A stretch of 64,000 bases of DNA from Paenibacillus cremeus (GCF_007786445.1 NZ_VNJI01000007.1:62001-126000); one strand, 5' to 3'; positions 16,119 to 25,405 are shown, numbered from the stretch's first letter. Notes: generated by a model not told the origin, from the sequence alone. A program made the numbers and translations.

Positions 16119-16846
16119 GCTTGACGATTACATATCCTCCGCTGCGGATTGTTGCCGCGCTGCTCATGATAGTCATTGGCGTTTCCGTACACCACACGGA
16201 GACGCTTTTGCTTCTTTTGGCCGTGGGACAAGGATGGATTGGGGTTTACCGTGTGCCCCTTTCTCAGTTTTGGCGCAGATTGCGATTGGCCGTTCCGTTT
16301 ATTTTGTTCTCATTTGTGTTTTTTTCTTTCTACGAGCATGGAGCGATGATCTCCATTGCTCCATTTTTACAGATTTCGGTAGACGGGCTTGGAAAAGCTT
16401 TTGTCTACTCGGCAAGACTCGTATTTACACTGCAAGTGCTGACCTTATTGTTTAATGGCATGCCTCTGCCTGTGTTTTTTCAATCGCTCGTGCAGCTGAA
16501 GCTGCCGGGCATTTTCGTCGAGCTGATGCTGTTCACTCTGCGGTTTATGGAGGTCATCCGGGATGAGGCGCTGCGAATGCTGCAAGCCTTGCGCAGCCGC
16601 GGGATGCAGCGGAAAACGTTCTTTTCTTTGTCAGCCTACCTGATCCTGTCCCGCCTGCTCGGCAGCCTGCTGCTCCGATCGTTTCAGCGTTCCGAACGAA
16701 TTTATATGGGCATGATGTCTCGAGGCTATCGAGGCATCCCGCCAGCTCAGGACTTGGAGCCTTATCAATCGACGGATATCGCGCGTCTGCTGCTCTGGGT
16801 ACTGCCTGTGCTCGGTTTATGGCTTCTCGACTTGATTTACATGTAA
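16115..16846 (+). CDS. nikQ: ECF nickel transporter transmembrane subunit (T component)
   Basis: A 243-residue membrane protein of the CbiQ/EcfT family. The two coupling-helix motifs that contact the ATPase are visible as ALRSRGM and MSRGYRG. Five or so membrane helices. It overlaps the PDGLE gene by four bases and precedes the ATPase gene by 27 bases. Confidence 0.92.
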   Translation: MSLTITYPPLRIVAALLMIVIGVSVHHTETLLLLLAVGQGWIGVYRVPLSQFWRRLRLAVPFILFSFVFFSFYEHGAMISIAPFLQISVDGLGKAFVYSARLVFTLQVLTLLFNGMPLPVFFQSLVQLKLPGIFVELMLFTLRFMEVIRDEALRMLQALRSRGMQRKTFFSLSAYLILSRLLGSLLLRSFQRSERIYMGMMSRGYRGIPPAQDLEPYQSTDIARLLLWVLPVLGLWLLDLIYM

Positions 16847-16873
16847 CGGATACCGCATAGATGGGAGACCCCT

Positions 16874-17728
16874 ATGGAATCGATGTTCCAATTTCACCAA
16901 GTGCATTACAAATACACTAAGGATCGGCAAGCCGCGCTGAATGGCGTCACCTTCGATATCCCTCGAGGCAAAAAGACCGCCATCGTCGGTCCGAACGGCG
17001 CCGGCAAATCCACTTTGATTTTTCACATGAACGGCCTGTATTTATGCCATTCTGGAGAAGTGATCATTAACGGCGAAAAGGTCACCTCTCGAAATCGTCA
17101 GGAGTGGACCCGGCGAATTGGCGTTGTATTTCAGGATCCGGACGATCAGATCATCTCCATGACGGTGAAGGACGATGTCGCCTTCGGACCGCTGCAGCAA
17201 GGCCTGTCCCCTGCGGCTGCGCATCAGAAGGCGGCTGACAGCATGAAGCTGCTTAGCATCACGGAGCTGGCCGAGCTGAACCCGAGCGAGCTGAGCTTCG
17301 GTCAAAAAAAGCAAGTGGCCATAGCCGGTGTCGTGGCCATGGATACCGATACCGTCATCTTAGACGAACCGATGGCTTTTCTGGATCCTCTCGGTCAGCA
17401 GCGCATTCAAGAAATTATGGATTTGCTCGCTGCCTCAGGCAAAACTGTCATCATTGCCACCCATAACATGCAGTTGGTTGCGGAATGGGCGGATCACGTC
17501 GTCGTGATGAAGCACGGCGCGTGTCTCGGCAGTATGTCTCCGCGCGACTTGTTTTGCAGCCATCCGGATCTGCTGGCTGAAGCGCATCTGGATCTGCCTC
17601 CGGTCATGCGGCTTTTATCCGGCTTGGAGTGGGAAGATCCCTCCCAGCAGCCCATCCGCATCGAAGAAGCCCGAGCCTGGCTTGCCGGCCAGCTGCTTTG
17701 GAAAAACCAAGAGACCATTCGATCATAA
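16874..17728 (+). CDS. nikO: ECF nickel transporter ATP-binding subunit
   Basis: A 284-residue ABC ATPase of the CbiO/NikO type powering nickel uptake. Walker A GPNGAGKST, Q-loop VVFQDPDDQ, signature LSFGQKKQ, Walker B VILDEPMAFLD and the switch His in ATHNM are all present. A C-terminal extension of about 60 residues follows the core. The stop codon lies in the loop of the operon terminator. Confidence 0.93.
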   Translation: MESMFQFHQVHYKYTKDRQAALNGVTFDIPRGKKTAIVGPNGAGKSTLIFHMNGLYLCHSGEVIINGEKVTSRNRQEWTRRIGVVFQDPDDQIISMTVKDDVAFGPLQQGLSPAAAHQKAADSMKLLSITELAELNPSELSFGQKKQVAIAGVVAMDTDTVILDEPMAFLDPLGQQRIQEIMDLLAASGKTVIIATHNMQLVAEWADHVVVMKHGACLGSMSPRDLFCSHPDLLAEAHLDLPPVMRLLSGLEWEDPSQQPIRIEEARAWLAGQLLWKNQETIRS

Positions 17729-17755
17729 AACATCGAATGGTCTCTTTTCTTTTTC
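17709..17755 (+). terminator. Terminator of the nikMNQO operon
   Basis: A perfect 15-bp stem (AAGAGACCATTCGAT with its complement) with an eight-base loop holding the end of nikO, followed by a T-rich tail. Confidence 0.93.
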
Positions 17756-17770
17756 TACCTATTGCTTATC

Positions 17771-17926
17771 TTACACTTCCGACGGTGGATTACCCCACTC
17801 GCGCAGCTCTTCCATCAGCGATTGCTTCTCGTTTTCCGATAATGCCGCGTGCGTGTTAATCTCGTCAATGATCGCCTTTAAGTCCGCCTCACGTTCGGGA
17901 TGATACGTGAATTTCACGATGTCCAC
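17771..17926 (-). CDS. Small protein of 51 residues, unrecognised
   Basis: A short reading frame starting with GTG at 17926 and ending TAA at 17771. AGGGGG stands about eight bases upstream. The sequence begins VDIVKFTYHPEREADLKAI and ends REWGNPPSEV; it is amphipathic and helical, with an acidic bias. Codon use resembles neighbouring genes. No family is recognised. It stands alone between the nik operon terminator and the next small gene. Confidence 0.6.
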   Translation of the reverse strand: MDIVKFTYHPEREADLKAIIDEINTHAALSENEKQSLMEELREWGNPPSEV

Positions 17927-18011
17927 AATCTGATCCCCCTAATGCTTTTTCTTTGCTATTAGGAAGGATTGCCGCTTCTCGGCCTATTTATCCCTAAGTA
18001 GAGCATCCCCA

Positions 18012-18209
18012 TCAATGGATGGAGGTTTCGTCTGCCATGCCCCGTGGGCGGCCGGAAGTAATGTCATGGGTTGCCCCTTTGAATTCCCAGCCCTTATCAC
18101 GAAAAAGCTTATAAAGCTCCATCTTAAAGCTTTGATGCGTTACATGCAGCGGGATCTCGAATATCCCGTCGATTTCAATTCGTCGCTCCAAATATTCAGC
18201 ATCCTGCAT
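18012..18209 (-). CDS. Small protein of 65 residues, unrecognised
   Basis: The frame runs from an ATG at 18209 with GGAG about ten bases upstream. It reads like a folded soluble protein (ERRIEIDGIFEIPLHVTHQSFKMELYKLFRDKGWEFKG). No family is recognised. It has no close partner; the ymcA terminator lies upstream of it and a 17927-18011 gap follows. Whether it is translated rests on the plausible composition and ribosome site. Confidence 0.5.
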   Translation of the reverse strand: MQDAEYLERRIEIDGIFEIPLHVTHQSFKMELYKLFRDKGWEFKGATHDITSGRPRGMADETSIH

Positions 18210-18282
18210 TTTATGTTTACTCCAGCCCTCTCTTTCGTTTTGATTTATTAGTATCCTGCTTAAAAGTGATGCTTACTATGTC

Positions 18283-18335
18283 AATAAAAATAAAGACCGC
18301 CAGGCTGCCCTTCCAAGGGCCGGCTTAGCGGTCTT
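18283..18335 (-). terminator. Terminator of the miaB-ymcA operon
   Basis: On the minus strand AAGACCGC-AAGCC-GCCCTT folds onto AAGGGC-GC-GCGGTCTT, followed by a T-rich tail. Confidence 0.9.
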
Positions 18336-18347
18336 ATCTCTTTCTGA

Positions 18348-18800
18348 TTACTCACTACAGCTGGAACCCGACGCAACCGTTCCTTCTTCTACGGTGATTT
18401 TCTCAGAAATCGTATCCCGAATCACGGACATCACAAGCTGAAGCACATAGTTGATATCCTCTTGCGATTGCTTGAATTCGCTGACGATTGGAATCGCATC
18501 CAGTTCGTCTTGGAGATCGTCGACTTCCTTCTCGATTTTCTCAACCATTTTCAGATTTTCAAACGATTGGAACGCTACGATTTCCTTTTGCTTTTTCTTA
18601 ATGCTGCTGATTAGCGTTTGAATAGCATCGTTATTTGCGATTTGCTTCTCAGCCTTTTGGAAAAATTGCACCTCGTTCGAAGTCGAGATCAGTTCAGCAA
18701 GCTCCTTCGCCTTAGCCAGGATGTCCTCCCGAACGATCATTTCCGTATTCGTATATTCTTCCATTCCACATTGGTTGTGATTATGATGATGTCCTGACAT
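18348..18800 (-). CDS. ymcA: RicA/YmcA family regulator of RNA processing
   Basis: A 150-residue helical protein of the YlbF/YmcA family. In B. subtilis it joins YlbF and YaaT in the Ric complex, which binds iron-sulfur clusters and aids RNase Y cleavage and the Spo0A pathway. The protein has a His-rich N-terminus (MSGHHHNHNQCG) and Cys at both ends (positions 11 and near 148), compatible with cluster binding. It follows miaB by 35 bases, the order seen in B. subtilis. Confidence 0.9.
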   Translation of the reverse strand: MSGHHHNHNQCGMEEYTNTEMIVREDILAKAKELAELISTSNEVQFFQKAEKQIANNDAIQTLISSIKKKQKEIVAFQSFENLKMVEKIEKEVDDLQDELDAIPIVSEFKQSQEDINYVLQLVMSVIRDTISEKITVEEGTVASGSSCSE

Positions 18801-18835
18801 TCCGCTGCACCCCTACTTTTTTCAACTTATGATTC

Positions 18836-20308
18836 TTAATTAGCTACGGCTTCCTGTACCCAATCGCCCTTAATATAGAACGTTGGGGTATCCGTAATAT
18901 AAACCTTCACGAACTGACCAATCAGCTCCTTCGGTCCTTCAAAATGCACCAGCTTATTCGTACGCGAACGCGCGGCCAGCACATTAGCATTGTTCTTGCT
19001 CTCGCCTTCTACGAGCACTTCCAAGGTTTGTCCCTTCAAGCGTTCGTTGCTTTGCTTCATGTACACGTTCAAAGCATCGTTGAGACGCTTCAGACGAGCG
19101 CTCTTCACTTCTTGCGGCACACTGTCTTCCATATCGGCAGCCGGTGTTCCTTCGCGCGGCGAGTAAATAAACGTAAATGCGAAGTCATATCCGACTTCCT
19201 TCACCAGCGAGATCGTTTCCTCGAACTGCTCCTCCGTCTCTCCTGGGAAGCCCACGATAATATCGGTGGTCAGCACGACATCCGGCATCGCTGCTTTAAT
19301 CTTGCGCACGAGCTCCAGATAGTGCTCCCGCGTATACTTTCGGCTCATCCGCTTCAAAATCTCATTGCTGCCCGACTGCACCGGCAAATGGATATGCTCC
19401 ATCAGGTTGCCCTTCTTCGCCAGCACCTCGATCAAATGATCGTCAAAATCACGCGGATGCGACGTCGTAAACCGGACGCGCGGAATATCGATCTTGCGAA
19501 TATCGTCCATCAGATCGCCAAAGCGGTACTCGATATCTTCAAAATCTTTTCCGTACGCATTCACGTTTTGACCCAGCAGCATAATCTCCTTGAAGCCCTG
19601 ACGCGCCAACTCGCGAACTTCTGCAATGACATCCTCCGGACGTCGGCTCCGCTCTTTTCCGCGGGTATAAGGCACGATACAGTACGTACAGAACTTGTCG
19701 CAGCCGTACATGATGTTGACCCAAGCCTTGATACCCTCACGCTTCTTCGGCAGGTTCTCGATGATATCGCCTTCTTTGGACCATACCTCAATCACCATTT
19801 CCTTGCTGAACATCGCTTCCTTCACGAGGAATGGCAAACGGTGAATGTTATGTGTTCCAAAAATCAGATCCACAAACGGATGCTTTTTCAAAATCCGGTT
19901 AACCACCGATTCTTCCTGCGACATACAGCCGCATACGCCGAGGATCAGCGACGGCTTCTCGCGCTTCAGATGGCTGAGATGGCCCAGTTCTCCGAATACC
20001 TTATCTTCGGCATTCTCGCGGACCGCGCATGTGTTCAGCAAAATAATATCGGCAGCATGGCGATCCTCGGTTGCCCGGTAGCCCATCTGCTCCAGCAAGC
20101 CCTTGATCGTCTCCGTATCATGCTCATTCATTTGGCAGCCGTAGGTCTGAATTAAGTACAGCTTGTCCTTACCAAGCTCTTGGAGCTCCTCCGGAATGCC
20201 AAAATCATAATGGACTTGAATATCTTCTTTCCCTCTCTTTTTCGCGTCCGTAAGAGAAGGCGGCTGGAAATATATCGAATAATCTTTCTCGGATTTAGTT
20301 GTCGCCAT
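18836..20308 (-). CDS. miaB: tRNA-2-methylthio-N6-dimethylallyladenosine synthase MiaB
   Basis: Radical-SAM enzyme adding a methylthio group to i6A37 in tRNAs reading UNN codons. The N-terminal UPF0004 domain holds the auxiliary-cluster Cys residues ([23 protein letters not shown]). The radical-SAM CxxxCxxC is CDKFCTYC, and a TRAM domain ends the protein. The ATG at 20308 follows AGGAGG by ten bases; an ATG eight codons upstream precedes that site and is rejected. About 490 residues. Confidence 0.96.
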   Translation of the reverse strand: MATTKSEKDYSIYFQPPSLTDAKKRGKEDIQVHYDFGIPEELQELGKDKLYLIQTYGCQMNEHDTETIKGLLEQMGYRATEDRHAADIILLNTCAVRENAEDKVFGELGHLSHLKREKPSLILGVCGCMSQEESVVNRILKKHPFVDLIFGTHNIHRLPFLVKEAMFSKEMVIEVWSKEGDIIENLPKKREGIKAWVNIMYGCDKFCTYCIVPYTRGKERSRRPEDVIAEVRELARQGFKEIMLLGQNVNAYGKDFEDIEYRFGDLMDDIRKIDIPRVRFTTSHPRDFDDHLIEVLAKKGNLMEHIHLPVQSGSNEILKRMSRKYTREHYLELVRKIKAAMPDVVLTTDIIVGFPGETEEQFEETISLVKEVGYDFAFTFIYSPREGTPAADMEDSVPQEVKSARLKRLNDALNVYMKQSNERLKGQTLEVLVEGESKNNANVLAARSRTNKLVHFEGPKELIGQFVKVYITDTPTFYIKGDWVQEAVAN

Positions 20309-20385
20309 GAGCTTCGTTCCTCCTGAAAACATGCGGTTTCATTCCACTTCTAAGCTTATCGAATTTTCTATGATCAGAAGCTTTT

Positions 20386-20415
20386 ATTATAGCATTAATT
20401 CGACCGCCATTTCAA
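20386..20415 (-). promoter_or_regulatory. SigA promoter of miaB-ymcA
   Basis: On the minus strand TTGAAA (20415-20410), 18 bases, TATAAT (20391-20386), with TG one base before the -10 (extended -10). It lies about 78 bases before the miaB start. Confidence 0.75.
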
Positions 20416-20451
20416 AAGAATTCTATGGCTTCCGTAAATCTCTGAACAACC

Positions 20452-21021
20452 TTATCCGATAATAACGCCCAAATCTCCGTTCTGTACACCGGCCGCGTTT
20501 GCCTCATCCGTATCAATGTGCATATCCATAGCATATTGGTCCGACACGCGTGCGACCACGTTATCAAACGTCAGCCCCCGCTCACCTTCGACGCGGACCG
20601 TCAGCTTCTGCTTGTCAACAATGCCCCACTTCGCCGCATCTTCGGTATGAAAATGAATATGCCGCGCCGCGATAATAACGCCCTCTGCTAGCTCTACTTC
20701 GCCCTGCGGTCCGGTCACTTTAATGCCCGGAGTGCCCTCAATATTGCCCGACTCCCGAACCGGAGGCTGCATACCAAGTGCAAACGCATCTGTCCGCGAT
20801 ACCTCGAGCTGCGACTTGCCCCTCGCCGGCCCTAGGATGCGGACCTTTTCAAATCGGCCCTTCGGACCGGTCACCATCACTGTTTCTTCCGCCGCAAACT
20901 GACCTGGCTGCGACAGCGGCTTCAGCGGCTTCAAATCATAGCCAGCACCGAACAGTTGCTCAATGTGTTCTTTTGACAAATGAATATGTCTTGCCGATAC
21001 CCCAATCGGAACTTGTTTCAT
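20452..21021 (-). CDS. pduL: Phosphate propanoyltransferase (PduL-type phosphotransacylase)
   Basis: Transfers an acyl group between CoA and phosphate (acetyl- or propionyl-phosphate). The 189-residue protein has both zinc-binding His motifs of the family, SARHIHLS near the N-terminus and AARHIHFH in the second half, and a DMHIDTDEANAAG C-terminal part. No microcompartment-targeting peptide is seen at the N-terminus, so it is probably cytosolic. The ATG at 21021 follows AAAGGAG. It lies just after korB, which makes acyl-CoA, so together they could yield acyl-phosphate; that link is inference. Confidence 0.9.
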   Translation of the reverse strand: MKQVPIGVSARHIHLSKEHIEQLFGAGYDLKPLKPLSQPGQFAAEETVMVTGPKGRFEKVRILGPARGKSQLEVSRTDAFALGMQPPVRESGNIEGTPGIKVTGPQGEVELAEGVIIAARHIHFHTEDAAKWGIVDKQKLTVRVEGERGLTFDNVVARVSDQYAMDMHIDTDEANAAGVQNGDLGVIIG

Positions 21022-21078
21022 AGCGATTACGCTCCTTTGCTCACATGTGCAGCTATTCCCATTATACCCACCAGATAA

Positions 21079-21110
21079 CAAAAAAGCATACGGCCGAGGC
21101 CGCATGCTTT
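21079..21110 (-). terminator. Terminator of korAB
   Basis: On the minus strand AAGCATGCGGCC pairs with GGCCGTATGCTT over a two-base loop, then six T residues, 15 bases past the korB stop. Confidence 0.88.
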
Positions 21111-21126
21111 GCAAATTTTCGAAAAA

Positions 21127-21993
21127 TTATTTAAATTCCGCCACCAATTTTTCAAACTCTTGCTCGGTGATCTGGATGTTTTGCTTCGCGAGACCTTCCG
21201 GTTTGAAGCCTGTGACCATGTCTTCGTAGCTCTTCTTGCTCTTATCCTGATAAATAAGACCAGTTACGAGGCTTTTCGTTTCCATGATCTTTGTCATTGC
21301 AGCAACACGGTTGGAAGCATCATAATCCGGAGTTTCTTCCAGGTCAACGATGTTGTCCTTAAACCATTCATACGTGTTGACTTTGTTGAACGTTACGCAA
21401 GGGCTGAATACGTTGATGAAGGAGAAGCCTTCATGCTTCATACCTTCTTCGATCAATGCCGTCAGCTGCTTCAGGTTGCTCGAGAACGATTGCGCGATGA
21501 ATGTTGCACCAGCAGCCAAAGCTACTTCAAGCGGGGACAGAGCAGATTCGATCGAACCGGACGGAGTCGATTTCGTTTTGAAGCCCTCAGCGCTTCGCGG
21601 CGAAGTTTGACCCTTCGTCAATCCATAGATTTGGTTATCCATAACGATGTAAGTGATGTTGATGTTACGACGGATCGCATGAACCGTATGACCCATACCA
21701 ATTGCGAAGCCGTCGCCGTCGCCGCCCGCTGCGACAACAGTCAGCTCGCGGTTCGCCATCTTCAGGCCTTGTGCGATTGGCAACGATCTACCGTGAACAC
21801 CGTGGAGACCGTAAGCATTGATGTAACCGGAGATCCGGCCTGAGCAGCCGATACCGGATACGACAGCCAGCTGCTCAGGCTCCAAGCCTACATTGGCAGC
21901 CGCTCTTTGAATCGCCGCTTGCACGGAGAAGTCTCCGCAGCCTGGGCACCAGTTCGGTTTAATATTGTTACGGAAGTCTTTTAATGTTGCCAT
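21127..21993 (-). CDS. korB: 2-oxoacid:ferredoxin oxidoreductase, beta subunit
   Basis: The thiamine-diphosphate subunit (288 aa) of a 2-oxoglutarate/2-oxoacid:ferredoxin oxidoreductase, which converts a 2-oxo acid and CoA to acyl-CoA, CO2 and reduced ferredoxin. The cluster Cys pair is in WCPGCGDFS, another Cys in GIGCSGR, and the ThDP motif is GGDGDGFAIG...DN. It overlaps korA by 13 bases, so translation is coupled. Confidence 0.93.
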   Translation of the reverse strand: MATLKDFRNNIKPNWCPGCGDFSVQAAIQRAAANVGLEPEQLAVVSGIGCSGRISGYINAYGLHGVHGRSLPIAQGLKMANRELTVVAAGGDGDGFAIGMGHTVHAIRRNINITYIVMDNQIYGLTKGQTSPRSAEGFKTKSTPSGSIESALSPLEVALAAGATFIAQSFSSNLKQLTALIEEGMKHEGFSFINVFSPCVTFNKVNTYEWFKDNIVDLEETPDYDASNRVAAMTKIMETKSLVTGLIYQDKSKKSYEDMVTGFKPEGLAKQNIQITEQEFEKLVAEFK

Positions 21994-23732
21994 ACAAGGT
22001 TCAACTCCTGACAGTATTTAGTGATTTCAGCAGGCAAGAACGGGTTACCGTCATATTTCAGCAGGCTCTTGATTTTATCCGCGTAGCCTACGTTTAGTTT
22101 GATCAAGGATGCAAGCTGAGCCGTAGCGTTGTTCTCAACAACGACAACCGACTTCGCTTTTTCAAGGTAAGGCTTGATTTCTTCAACCGGGAACGGATGC
22201 AGCAAGCGAACCGTGATGTGGTTGGTCTTCATGCCTTTACTTGCCAGACGCGTTCTAGCTTCGTCGATCGTTCCGCCGATGGAGCCCATACCGATAATCA
22301 GCATATCCGGCTCTTCGTGAGGAGCGTCAACTTTGATTGCGTCTGTTACTTTCAGGTTGTTCAGCTTGTTCAGACGCTTATCCATCATTTTCTTACGGTT
22401 GATTGGGCTTTCAGACGGACGGCCGTCTTCTGCGTGCTCAACGCCGGTTACGTGATGGATACCGTTCTTTTGGCCAGGGATCGAGCGTGGAGAAACGCCG
22501 TTCTCGGTGAACTCGTAGCGCTTGAACAATTGGTTGTCTTGAAGAGCTGGAAGCTCGCCGGTTTGCAGCGCGCCGCGGTTGATTTTAACTTTATTAAAGT
22601 CAAGCTGCTCAGCCGTTTGCTTACCCAGGGACAGTTGAAGGTCCGTCAGCAAGATAACCGGCACTTGGTACTGCTCAGCCAAGTTGAACGCTTCGATTGT
22701 ATCGTAGAAGCACTCTTCGATGGTCGATGGGGACAGCACGATTTTTGGAATTTCACCGTGTGTACCGTGGATCATCGCGAGTACGTCGGATTGTTCTTGC
22801 TTCGTAGGAAGACCTGTCGAAGGACCGCCGCGCTGAGTATCAACGATAACTACAGGCGTTTCAGTCATACCGGCCAAGCCGATCGCTTCCATCATCAAGG
22901 AAAGGCCAGGTCCAGCGGATGCCGTCAATGTACGCACACCGCCGTAGTTAGCGCCGATCGCCATTGTACATGCTGCAATCTCGTCTTCCGTTTGAATTAC
23001 AGTACCGCCGAATTTAGGCAGTGTTTTGATCAGGTATTCCATGATCTCGGAAGCCGGTGTGATTGGATAAGCAGGCATGAAGCGGCATCCGCCAGCTACT
23101 GCGCCGAGACCGATCGCATCGTTACCGATCATGAACAACTTTTGCTTACCATCAGCTGGTTCCAATTGGAATTCAGGCAATGGACCGCCATTTAATTGCA
23201 GCACGAATTCAGCCGCTTTGCGAACTGCTTCGATGTTTTTCTCAACAACCGCTGCGCCCTTACGGCCAAACTCTTCTTCTACTGCTTTATTAAACACTTC
23301 CAAAGGCAAACCGAGCAAAGCCCAAGATGCGCCGGAAGCGGCCATGTTCTTAAATAGGGACGTACCCAGCTCTTCTGCGATCGCAGTGATCGGCACTGGG
23401 AACAATCTGGCTTTAACGCCTTCAGGTACAACAGGATTTACTTTTGCATCGGCAATAATTACGCCATTCTCACGCAATTCGTGAGCATTGAGGTCGATTG
23501 TTTCCTGGTCGAATGCAACGAGGATATCCAAATCGTCGGAAATTGCTCGAATCGGCTTCGTACTGATCCGAATCTTGTTGTTAGTGTGGCCGCCTTTAAT
23601 CCGCGAGGAAAAATGACGGTATCCGTACAAATAGTAGCCGAGTCTGGTCAATGCCGTGGAAAAAATTTTATCCGTACTTTCCACGCCTTCCCCCTGTTGT
23701 CCTCCGACCTTCCATGATAATTGGCTAATCAC
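21981..23732 (-). CDS. korA: 2-oxoacid:ferredoxin oxidoreductase, fused gamma-alpha subunit
   Basis: A 583-residue protein with the gamma domain first (GGQQGEGVESTDKIF, about 1-185) and the alpha domain (about 200-583; YPITPASEIMEYL, TASAGPGLSLMMEAIG) second, the fused form usual in Bacillales. Partner of korB. The start is GTG at 23732, nine bases after AAGGAG. In relatives it lies next to miaB as here. Confidence 0.93.
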   Translation of the reverse strand: MISQLSWKVGGQQGEGVESTDKIFSTALTRLGYYLYGYRHFSSRIKGGHTNNKIRISTKPIRAISDDLDILVAFDQETIDLNAHELRENGVIIADAKVNPVVPEGVKARLFPVPITAIAEELGTSLFKNMAASGASWALLGLPLEVFNKAVEEEFGRKGAAVVEKNIEAVRKAAEFVLQLNGGPLPEFQLEPADGKQKLFMIGNDAIGLGAVAGGCRFMPAYPITPASEIMEYLIKTLPKFGGTVIQTEDEIAACTMAIGANYGGVRTLTASAGPGLSLMMEAIGLAGMTETPVVIVDTQRGGPSTGLPTKQEQSDVLAMIHGTHGEIPKIVLSPSTIEECFYDTIEAFNLAEQYQVPVILLTDLQLSLGKQTAEQLDFNKVKINRGALQTGELPALQDNQLFKRYEFTENGVSPRSIPGQKNGIHHVTGVEHAEDGRPSESPINRKKMMDKRLNKLNNLKVTDAIKVDAPHEEPDMLIIGMGSIGGTIDEARTRLASKGMKTNHITVRLLHPFPVEEIKPYLEKAKSVVVVENNATAQLASLIKLNVGYADKIKSLLKYDGNPFLPAEITKYCQELNLVWQH

Positions 23733-23837
23733 CGTTGTCCACTCCTTCTGATAATCGCTGACTTGTGTTCAGCTAAACCACATTCCTGAGTTGAAATACT
23801 CCGTGTTTCATAAAATATTTCTTTCAGTGTCAAACAA

Positions 23838-23866
23838 ATTTTATGTTCTTTACAGGTAAAAAGCAA
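23838..23866 (-). promoter_or_regulatory. Possible promoter of korAB
   Basis: On the minus strand TTGCTT (23866-23861), 17 bases, TAAAAT (23843-23838). The -35 box is poor. The leader would be about 100 bases. Confidence 0.35.
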
Positions 23867-23965
23867 TGGTTTTCGACAAATTTGACGCATAGTTATTTTA
23901 GATTAAATCCATACCAAAATGAGATTGATTTCTTAAGCTTGCATCTGAAAAAAAGATGTTAAGTT

Positions 23966-24904
23966 TTAGTGAATAGGCAGATTTTTCTGTAAATAAGACA
24001 GCCAGTTTCCGTACAAAAATCGTTCTACCTGTTCCGATGAATACTTTTTGGACAATGCGTCCGCCAGATGCCCATACTGGCCCGAATGCTCTAGTCCGGG
24101 AATCCAGCTGCTAATGCCGTCAAAATCCGACCCGAAAACGATATGACGCTCTCCTCCCATACTGCAAATGTGATCTACATGCCCGATCAGAGCATCGATC
24201 GTCGGCGCGCTTGGATGCACAAAGTGAGGCACAAAGGTAATCCCGATTCGACCGTCCCGGCGAAGCAATTCGCGGATCTGATCGTCATCCAGGTTTCTTG
24301 GGTGCGGGCACAGTGACTTTACGTTCGAATGCGTCGCAACAAACGACTTTGTGGAAGCCGCGGCCAAATCCCAGAACGATGCTACCGATAAATGAGACGC
24401 ATCCAGTAGGATGCCCAAATCGCCGCAATCTTTAATAAAGCTTTTTCCGCGCCTTGAAAAACCACCCTGCCGCGGCTCCAGAATGCCATCCGCCGCCCAA
24501 TTTCCGTAATTCCATGTCACACCGATGAATCTTACGCCCAGATGGTACAGCGTTCGTGTATACAGCGGATTGGCCTCTAGCGCATCTGTTCCTTCTAAAG
24601 TCAGGATCGCCCCAAGCTTGTTGCTGCTCATCACAGAGGCTAAATCATCTCGATTTTTGATCACCTGGACAACGCCATCACGAACGATTTTTTGATAAAA
24701 AATATTTATATATTCCAAGTAATGGTCAAATTTAGGTGCCGTTATACGCTCAGGCAAATAAATCGCAAAAAATTGAATTTTCACTCCGGACTTCATCATT
24801 TTTGCATAGGAAGCATCCAGCGCGGCCGAAGGATCGAAATAGTTGATGGAGGGATTTTCGAACATTTTATACAGCACGTCGCAATGCCCATCAATGATTC
24901 TCAT
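23966..24904 (-). CDS. Membrane-dipeptidase-family (M19) zinc dipeptidase
   Basis: A 312-residue M19 peptidase that would cleave dipeptides, including L-D or D-D pairs. The zinc ligands are intact: HCD near the N-terminus, Glu in LEGTDALE, His in LDASHLS and His in ATHSNVK, and FGSDFDGI follows. No signal peptide, so cytosolic here. The ATG at 24904 follows GGAGG; the upstream open stretch overlaps the spoVS terminator. Its place between spoVS and korA is conserved in relatives by my recollection. Confidence 0.92.
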   Translation of the reverse strand: MRIIDGHCDVLYKMFENPSINYFDPSAALDASYAKMMKSGVKIQFFAIYLPERITAPKFDHYLEYINIFYQKIVRDGVVQVIKNRDDLASVMSSNKLGAILTLEGTDALEANPLYTRTLYHLGVRFIGVTWNYGNWAADGILEPRQGGFSRRGKSFIKDCGDLGILLDASHLSVASFWDLAAASTKSFVATHSNVKSLCPHPRNLDDDQIRELLRRDGRIGITFVPHFVHPSAPTIDALIGHVDHICSMGGERHIVFGSDFDGISSWIPGLEHSGQYGHLADALSKKYSSEQVERFLYGNWLSYLQKNLPIH

Positions 24905-24965
24905 CGTCTCAACCTCCAAACAGGAATTTGGATTTCGCATTCGTAATTCGTACAAACGACGAAAA

Positions 24966-25053
24966 ACCAAAAAAACCTGTTCCATATCCAAGCTGATCCG
25001 CTCAAAATCGAACTCAAGATCAGTTGATATAGCAAACAGGTGTTTAAGGCTAT
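24966..25053 (-). terminator. Long-stem terminator of spoVS
   Basis: On the minus strand three paired blocks (ACCTGTT, TATATC, CTGATC) fold onto their complements around a loop of about 19 bases, and seven T residues follow. It begins about 17 bases after the spoVS stop. Confidence 0.8.
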
Positions 25054-25070
25054 CGCTTAAGAGGTGAGCT

Positions 25071-25331
25071 TTATCTTGGCTCCACGATCAGCTTTATGGC
25101 AGTCCGGTCTTCCCCGTCAATTACAATATCGGTAAATGCTGGTATGCAGATCAAATCAACCCCGCTGGGAGCCACAAATCCTCGTGCGATTGCTACCGCT
25201 TTAATAGCTTGATTCAGTGCTCCGGCCCCGATCGCCTGGAGCTCCGCAGCTCCGCGTTCCCGCAATACCCCTGCGAGTGCGCCTGCAACGGAATTTGGGT
25301 TGGATTTTGCTGAAACTTTTAATACTTCCAT
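25071..25331 (-). CDS. spoVS: Stage V sporulation protein S
   Basis: An 86-residue Alba-fold protein that matches SpoVS over its full length (LKVSAKSNPNSVAGALAGVLRE, then AVAIARGFVAPSGVDLICIPAFTDI). It is needed for normal spore coat and for release from stage V in B. subtilis. GAGGAGG precedes the ATG. It has its own candidate SigH promoter and a long-stem terminator, so it can be expressed as a single-gene unit although it follows ymdB. Confidence 0.97.
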   Translation of the reverse strand: MEVLKVSAKSNPNSVAGALAGVLRERGAAELQAIGAGALNQAIKAVAIARGFVAPSGVDLICIPAFTDIVIDGEDRTAIKLIVEPR

Positions 25332-25375
25332 GAAAAGTACCTCCTCGGGAATGATGATAGCTTCCAGTACTATTC

Positions 25376-25405
25376 ATATTCTAGGAATTTGCGGTTAATT
25401 CCTTC
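25376..25405 (-). promoter_or_regulatory. Candidate SigH promoter of spoVS
   Basis: On the minus strand GAAGGAATT (25405-25397) fits the SigH -35 RNAGGAWWW fully; 12 bases later CTAGAATAT (25384-25376) contains the GAAT -10 core. B. subtilis spoVS is SigH-dependent. Confidence 0.6.

Noticed and set aside
18944..20155. A 403-residue frame opposite miaB
   Set aside because: Fully antisense to a gene with all family motifs; no ribosome site or plausible protein pattern.
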